From positions 1 through 64,000 of the forward strand of contig CAZCBE010000025.1 in the NCBI GenBank assembly GCA_964496695.1: a stretch of 64,000 nt of DNA. Reading direction: 5' to 3'. Made by a program: the position numbers and the translations under genes. The notes under the pieces were generated by a model. That model was not told where the DNA came from, ran no database searches, and saw nothing but the letters and a program-made list of their open reading frames with translations. This stretch comes from SXTU01 sp964496695 (GTDB lineage: Bacteria; Verrucomicrobiota; Verrucomicrobiia; Limisphaerales; SXTU01). This document shows, piece after piece, positions 60,003-64,000 of this stretch (position 1 is its first letter; every line of letters begins with the position of its first letter).

Positions 60003-61283
60003 TCACTGGACGGTGAGCACGGTGTAGTTCTTCTTGCCCTTCCGCAGCAGCAGGTGCTTGCCGAAGAGCAGGTCGGCGGTGGTGAGGGCGCGCTGGGGAT
60101 TGGTCTCGCGCACGTTGTTCACGTAGATGCCGCCGCCCTCGACGTCCTTGCGCGCCTGGCCTTTGGACTGGCCCAGCCCGGCATGGACGAGCAATTCGAC
60201 GAGCGTCGTGCCCGCGCCTTCGAGCTTCGCCGTTTCGACCGGCTTGGTTGGCACTTCGCCGACGATGTCGTTGAAGGTGGCCTCAGAGAGGCCATCCAAT
60301 GGCGCGCCGAAGAGGACTTCACTGGCGCGGATGGCTTCCTGCGTGGCGGACTCGCCGTGCAAGAGGTCGGTCACGAACTTCGCCAGGGCACGGTGGGCCT
60401 CGCGTCCGCCGGGGTTGGTGGTGTGGGACTGCTCCAGGCGCTCGATTTCCTCGCGGCTGAGGAAGGTGAAGTATTTCAGGTAGCGGATGACATCGCGGTC
60501 ATCCGTGTTGATCCAGAACTGGTAGAAGCGATAGACGCTGGTCTTCTTCGCATCCAGCCAGATGGTGCCGGCCTCGGTCTTGCCGAACTTCGTGCCGTCC
60601 GCCTTGGTGATGAGCGGGAGCGTGAGGCCCCACGCGGGCCGGGCCAGTTTCTTGCGGATGAGATCGGTGCCCGCCGTGATGTTGCCCCACTGGTCGGAGC
60701 CGCCGATCTGCAGGTCGCAGCCGTGGTCGCGCGAGAGCACGTAGAAGTCGAAGGCCTGGAGCAGCATGTAGCTGAACTCGGTGTAGCTGATGCCCGTCTC
60801 GCGGTCCTCCATGCGCGCCCGGACGGACTCCTTGGCCACCATCATGTTGACGGAGAAGTGCTTGCCGATGTCGCGGAGGAAATCGAGGAAGCTGACGCCG
60901 GCGGTCCAGTCGGCGTTGTCCACGAGGGAGGCGCGGTTGGGCTGGACGTTGAAGTCCAGCAGGCGGGCGAGCTGCGGGCGGACGGCCTCGACGTTCGCGT
61001 TGATCTGCTCCTTAGTGAGGAGCTGGCGCTCGGCGGACTTGCCGCTGGGGTCGCCGATGCTGCCGGTGGCCCCGCCCGCAACCGCGATGGGGCAATGGCC
61101 GGCATTCTGGAAGCGCCGCAGGGCCAGCAGCGGCACCAGCGAGCCGACGTGCAGGGAGTCCGCCGTGGGGTCGAAGCCGCAATAGAGCGTGACGGAACGG
61201 ACGGCGAGCTGCCGTTGCAATTCCTCGGCGTCCGTGCAATCCGAGACCAGGCCGCGCCACTGCAATTCTTCGTAGATGTTCAT
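60003..61283 (-). CDS. tyrS: Tyrosyl-tRNA synthetase
   Basis: A 426-residue class I synthetase from ATG 61,283 (MNIYEELQWRGLV); a TTG one codon upstream is also in frame. It joins Tyr to tRNA-Tyr in the cytoplasm. Seen: HVGSLVP (HIGH equivalent) near residue 44, IGGSDQWGNITAG, KFGKTEAGTIWLD (KMSKS loop in the KFGKT form of TyrRS), and a C-terminal S4 RNA-binding domain (VELLVHAGLGQSKGQARKDVEGGGIYVNN). Full length and intact. The island does not touch it; the gene starts 152 bp right of the recombinase stop. Confidence 0.96.
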   Translation of the reverse strand: MNIYEELQWRGLVSDCTDAEELQRQLAVRSVTLYCGFDPTADSLHVGSLVPLLALRRFQNAGHCPIAVAGGATGSIGDPSGKSAERQLLTKEQINANVEAVRPQLARLLDFNVQPNRASLVDNADWTAGVSFLDFLRDIGKHFSVNMMVAKESVRARMEDRETGISYTEFSYMLLQAFDFYVLSRDHGCDLQIGGSDQWGNITAGTDLIRKKLARPAWGLTLPLITKADGTKFGKTEAGTIWLDAKKTSVYRFYQFWINTDDRDVIRYLKYFTFLSREEIERLEQSHTTNPGGREAHRALAKFVTDLLHGESATQEAIRASEVLFGAPLDGLSEATFNDIVGEVPTKPVETAKLEGAGTTLVELLVHAGLGQSKGQARKDVEGGGIYVNNVRETNPQRALTTADLLFGKHLLLRKGKKNYTVLTVQ

Positions 61284-61397
61284 CAAGCGGGAGAGTTATC
61301 GCGGCAGGCGGGAGGCGGCTCAAGGGGAAACTCAGTTTGACGTTAACCTCGGTCCGGCTTATCTCGTCCTTGGTGCATTGGCACGCCGGGTGCCTGA

Positions 61398-62726
61398 ATG
61401 GACGAGGTTCGCATGAACGAAAACAAAGTGTCGGGTGGAAACGAGGGTGGCCTGCCAGCGGGCGATGGGAAATCCCAGCAAGGCGTGCTGATCTATCTGC
61501 CCAGCCGGTGGCTCTTCGGGCTGTGCCTGCTGCAGTTCGCGCTGCTGGCCGCCCTGGCCCTGATGCACTGGCTGCCGGAGCGGTCCGCACCGGCACCGGG
61601 CCCGATGTTCGCCAAGACCTCTCCTGGCGAGTCCGAGCTGTTCTTCCAGGGCAAGGCCGGACCCTGGGGGGAGCTGAAGTTTGTCCGTATGAACATTGAG
61701 CCGCCGGACGAGTTCGTGCCGGTGGATGACCGCCAGTTCGAGCCGACGCGCTGGCACTTCCTCAACTACTCGCGCGCCCATCTCACGGCCTTCTTCAACG
61801 CCTGTGACCTCACGCTCGCCCAGCGGGCGGTCCTCAATGAGACGGCCAACTGGCAGGGGACGACCAACGGCATCTTCGTGACCCCGCCGAACGACCTGAT
61901 TCTCGAACTGAACTCACGCGCCCGCACGCAGATCTACACCGTGCTGGCCGAAAGCGATGAGAATGCCTTCCACGTCTGGCCGGCCACCTTCCGCAACGGT
62001 GCCGTGGACGAATGGTTCCGCGAGAGCGGGCTGACCCCGGCGACCCTGGCCATGGTGAAAGGCCTCGCCTACCCGCGCGGGGCCTCGCTGTGCTTCTCCG
62101 ACATGCCGCAGGCGTTCAGCCGCATTCCGAGCATCCCGGAGCGCCGGCTGCTGGTGAAGACCCTTTCGCGGCAGTCCACGCTCCTCATGAAGCTGCGGAT
62201 CACGCCGGAGTCGGACGTGGCGGCGCTGACCGCCTACTGGTCCAAAGGCGGCCGGGCGAAGGACATTGCCCCGCTGCTGGACTCACTGCGGAAGGTGCCC
62301 GGTGGCACCACGCTGGACGTGGCGCATGTGATGCCCCCCTTCGCCCGCAAGCGGCTCAACACCTACCCCTTCCCGCCCACCGATCCGACCAAGCCGCTGC
62401 CGGACTGCTTCTGGACGGTCATGAATTTCTTCAACGAGCCGCCGGAGGACCGCTATCACGACGACGAAATCTGGCGGAAGGAACTGGAACAGGACTACAC
62501 GCAGGTGGCGGAGGCGACGTTTGGCGACCTCGTCTTCTTCCTGCGCGCGGACAGCACGCCCCTGCACGCGGCGGTCTATATCGCCGATGACGTGGTCTTC
62601 ACGAAGAACGGCGGTAGCCTGAGCCAGCCGTGGATTCTGATGAAGCTCGAGGACGTGCTCTCGAAGTATCCGACCACCGCGCCGATGCGCGCGGTGATCT
62701 TCCACTCGAATAAGCGCAAGACGTGA
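61398..62726 (+). CDS. Membrane-anchored protein with NlpC/P60-like C-terminus
   Basis: A 442-residue protein (ATG 61,398; ATG 61,413 also possible) with one helix (WLFGLCLLQFALLAALALMHWLP, about 38-60). The large middle part has no recognised family. The C-terminal 130 residues have Cys in PDCFWTVMNFF, then GDLVFFLRADSTPLHAAVYIADDVVFTKNGG. This is the order of the NlpC/P60 cysteine-peptidase motifs (Cys, GDLVFF, His). Predicted to face the periplasm and possibly to act on peptidoglycan or peptides. It starts 115 bp from tyrS, divergently. Confidence 0.65.
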   Translation: MDEVRMNENKVSGGNEGGLPAGDGKSQQGVLIYLPSRWLFGLCLLQFALLAALALMHWLPERSAPAPGPMFAKTSPGESELFFQGKAGPWGELKFVRMNIEPPDEFVPVDDRQFEPTRWHFLNYSRAHLTAFFNACDLTLAQRAVLNETANWQGTTNGIFVTPPNDLILELNSRARTQIYTVLAESDENAFHVWPATFRNGAVDEWFRESGLTPATLAMVKGLAYPRGASLCFSDMPQAFSRIPSIPERRLLVKTLSRQSTLLMKLRITPESDVAALTAYWSKGGRAKDIAPLLDSLRKVPGGTTLDVAHVMPPFARKRLNTYPFPPTDPTKPLPDCFWTVMNFFNEPPEDRYHDDEIWRKELEQDYTQVAEATFGDLVFFLRADSTPLHAAVYIADDVVFTKNGGSLSQPWILMKLEDVLSKYPTTAPMRAVIFHSNKRKT

Positions 62727-62782
62727 GCACGTCAGCCTAACGCGGGCTTCCCACAGGGCTCCCGCTGAACTAGGCTGAGAAC

Positions 62783-64000
62783 GTGATCTCCTCCGGCATC
62801 GTCCGCCTGCTGCGCTGGCCCTCTCTGGCGCTGGCGCTGGGCCTTGCCTGCGGTGGTCAGGCGGAGGTCACCTTCCAGACCGATGTCGCGGCGGTCGTCT
62901 CCAAGGCCGGCTGCAACCTCGGCACCTGCCACGGCAACGCCACTGGCAAGGGCGGCTTCAAGACTTCCCTGCGCGGCGGCGACCTGGACTACGACTACGC
63001 GGCGCTCGTGCAGGACCAGTTCGGCCGGCGCGTGAACGTGGTCTCGCCGGACGAAAGCCTGCTGCTCCTCAAGGCCACGCAGGCGGTCGCGCACGAGGGC
63101 GGCAAGCGCTTCGACAAGGACTCCTGGGAATACCGCACCCTGCGCGAGTGGATCGCCGGGGGGGCGAAACGGAAATCGCCCGGCGCACCGACGCTGGTGA
63201 AGCTCGAGGTCACGCCGGGCGAGCAGTTTCTCATCGAGCCGGCCAGTTCGGTCGAGTTGAAGGCGACAGCCAAATTCTCCGACGGCTCGACCCGCGACGT
63301 GACCAAGATCGCCTGCTACGAGGTGGTGAGCGTGGCGGTGGCGGACGTTTCCACCACCGGCCAGGTCACGCGCAAGGAGTCCGGCGAGACGACCGTGCTG
63401 GTGCGCTTCCTCCACCTGCAGCAGCCGGTGCGGGTGGCTTTCGTCCCCGCGCGGCCGGGCTTCAAGTGGGCCGGTCCGCAGCCGCACAACTTCGTGGACG
63501 AGCAGATCTTCGCGAAGCTCCAGACGCTGCGGATGAACCCCAGCGCGCTGGCGGGCGATGAAGTCTTCCTCCGCCGGGCATATCTGGACCTGCTCGGCAT
63601 CCTGCCGACCGCCGAAGAGGCGAGGAAGTTCGTGAACGCCGGTGGTAGTGGGGCAGGCGTCCCGCCTGCCACCGGAGCTTCCAGCCCCAAGCAAAGTAAC
63701 GCGGGCAAGATGCCCGCCGAGACAGGCTGGAAGCCTGCCCCACTAGCCAAGCGCGCCGCGCTGGTTGACGAACTGCTCGAACGCCCCGAGTTCGCCGACT
63801 TCTGGGCGCTCAAGTGGGCCGATCTCCTGCGCGTGGAGGAGAAGACCCTCGACGCGAAGGGCATGCAGGACTTCCACCGCTGGCTGCGCGCGAGCATCGC
63901 CAGCGGCAAGCCGATGGATCAATTCGCCCGCGAGCTGATCGCCGCGCGCGGCAGCACCTACGCGAACCCGGAGGCGAACTTCTACCGCGCCAACCGCACG
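62783..64000 (+). CDS. DUF1549-type secreted protein with CxxxCH site, partial at window end
   Basis: Starts with GTG at 62,783 (a TAGGCT box lies 7 bp upstream) and stays open to the last base, 406 codons so far. Signal peptide of about 27 residues. Then VVSKAGCNLGTCHGNATGKGGFKTSLRGGDL, a heme- or metal-type CxxxCH site of PVC cytochrome-like proteins; a BIG2-like beta domain (TLVKLEVTPGEQFLIEPASSVELKATAKFSDGSTRDVT); and the start of DUF1549 (NFVDEQIFAKLQTLRMNPSALAGDEVFLRRAYLDLLGILPT). Residues about 288-321 come from a palindromic repeat inserted in frame. Such proteins are abundant in Planctomycetes and Verrucomicrobia and are tied to sulfatase/polymer degradation gene sets. Confidence 0.82.
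   Translation, partial: MISSGIVRLLRWPSLALALGLACGGQAEVTFQTDVAAVVSKAGCNLGTCHGNATGKGGFKTSLRGGDLDYDYAALVQDQFGRRVNVVSPDESLLLLKATQAVAHEGGKRFDKDSWEYRTLREWIAGGAKRKSPGAPTLVKLEVTPGEQFLIEPASSVELKATAKFSDGSTRDVTKIACYEVVSVAVADVSTTGQVTRKESGETTVLVRFLHLQQPVRVAFVPARPGFKWAGPQPHNFVDEQIFAKLQTLRMNPSALAGDEVFLRRAYLDLLGILPTAEEARKFVNAGGSGAGVPPATGASSPKQSNAGKMPAETGWKPAPLAKRAALVDELLERPEFADFWALKWADLLRVEEKTLDAKGMQDFHRWLRASIASGKPMDQFARELIAARGSTYANPEANFYRANRT
63643..63747. repeat. Palindromic repeat inserted in frame in DUF1549 gene
   Basis: Outer perfect 12-bp inverted repeat AGTGGGGCAGGC (63,647-63,658) and GCCTGCCCCACT (63,733-63,744). Inside: GGCAGGCGTCCCGCCTGCC and GCGGGCAAGATGCCCGC hairpins, plus GGAGCTTCCAGCC with GGCTGGAAGCC. 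It encodes 35 residues (about GSGAGVPPATGASSPK to PAPLAKR) between conserved family blocks, without a stop. Confidence 0.8.

Noticed and set aside
60003..61283. tyrS or a tRNA gene as the integration site of the island
   Set aside because: The junction evidence is at 59,835-59,836, outside tyrS, and no tRNA gene was found at either end.

Overview
The window looks like a high-GC chromosome segment from a PVC-group bacterium, most likely a verrucomicrobium of the Pedosphaera/Limisphaerales kind. I infer this from secreted proteins with Tat-like or Sec leaders, tandem Gfo/Idh/MocA oxidoreductases, SGNH esterases, a DUF1549-type protein with a CxxxCH site, and many dispersed palindromic repeats in the gaps. 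No rRNA or tRNA gene and no CRISPR array was seen.

Two chromosomal blocks flank one genomic island. The left block (1-25,310) is mainly polysaccharide, aromatic-ester and sugar catabolism with housekeeping genes: tannase/feruloyl esterase, outer-membrane barrel, Ski2-like DUF3516 helicase, DoxX protein, PQQ-like and TolB-like propellers, sialate O-acetylesterase, FAD-dependent oxidoreductase, two Gfo/Idh/MocA paralogues, a GDSL esterase, a GH42-like protein, a large secreted protein of unknown function and a zinc peptidase. The right block (59,837-64,000) holds tyrS, a membrane-anchored protein with an NlpC/P60-like tail, and the start of a DUF1549 protein.

The island (25,311-59,836, about 34.5 kb) can be delimited to the base. 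Its right end encodes a large serine recombinase. The bases just inside the two ends form an inverted repeat (14 of 16 matching) around a central GA, as expected for a serine-recombinase attP. Joining the flanks across GA restores an intact copy of a dispersed chromosomal repeat whose undisturbed copy sits 60-115 bp away at 25,195-25,233. The recombinase stop codon lies in host DNA, so integration changes its C-terminus.

The left half of the island (25.6-43.4 kb) is one long plus-strand heavy-metal export block: two TolC/CzcC proteins (about 92 percent identical), two CzcA-like RND pumps, a P1B ATPase, a PII protein, two LysE/NicO-type permeases that each carry an inserted CzcB-like periplasmic domain, a very short adaptor, a His-rich lipoprotein, a lone receiver domain and small membrane or secreted proteins. 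The right half (43.6-59.8 kb) is the mobility and maintenance module: HTH proteins, a replication-relaxation protein, a CHC2/TOPRIM primase, an ArdC-RadC fusion, two HerA/VirD4-type ATPases (one with a nuclease-like tail) and the recombinase. No classical relaxase or mating-pair genes were found. Several mobility genes start 6-8 bp after an extended -10 box (TGnTAGAAT-like), which points to leaderless mRNAs.

In the chromosomal flanks the repeats are numerous, and two of them sit in frame inside protein genes (helicase, DUF1549 protein).
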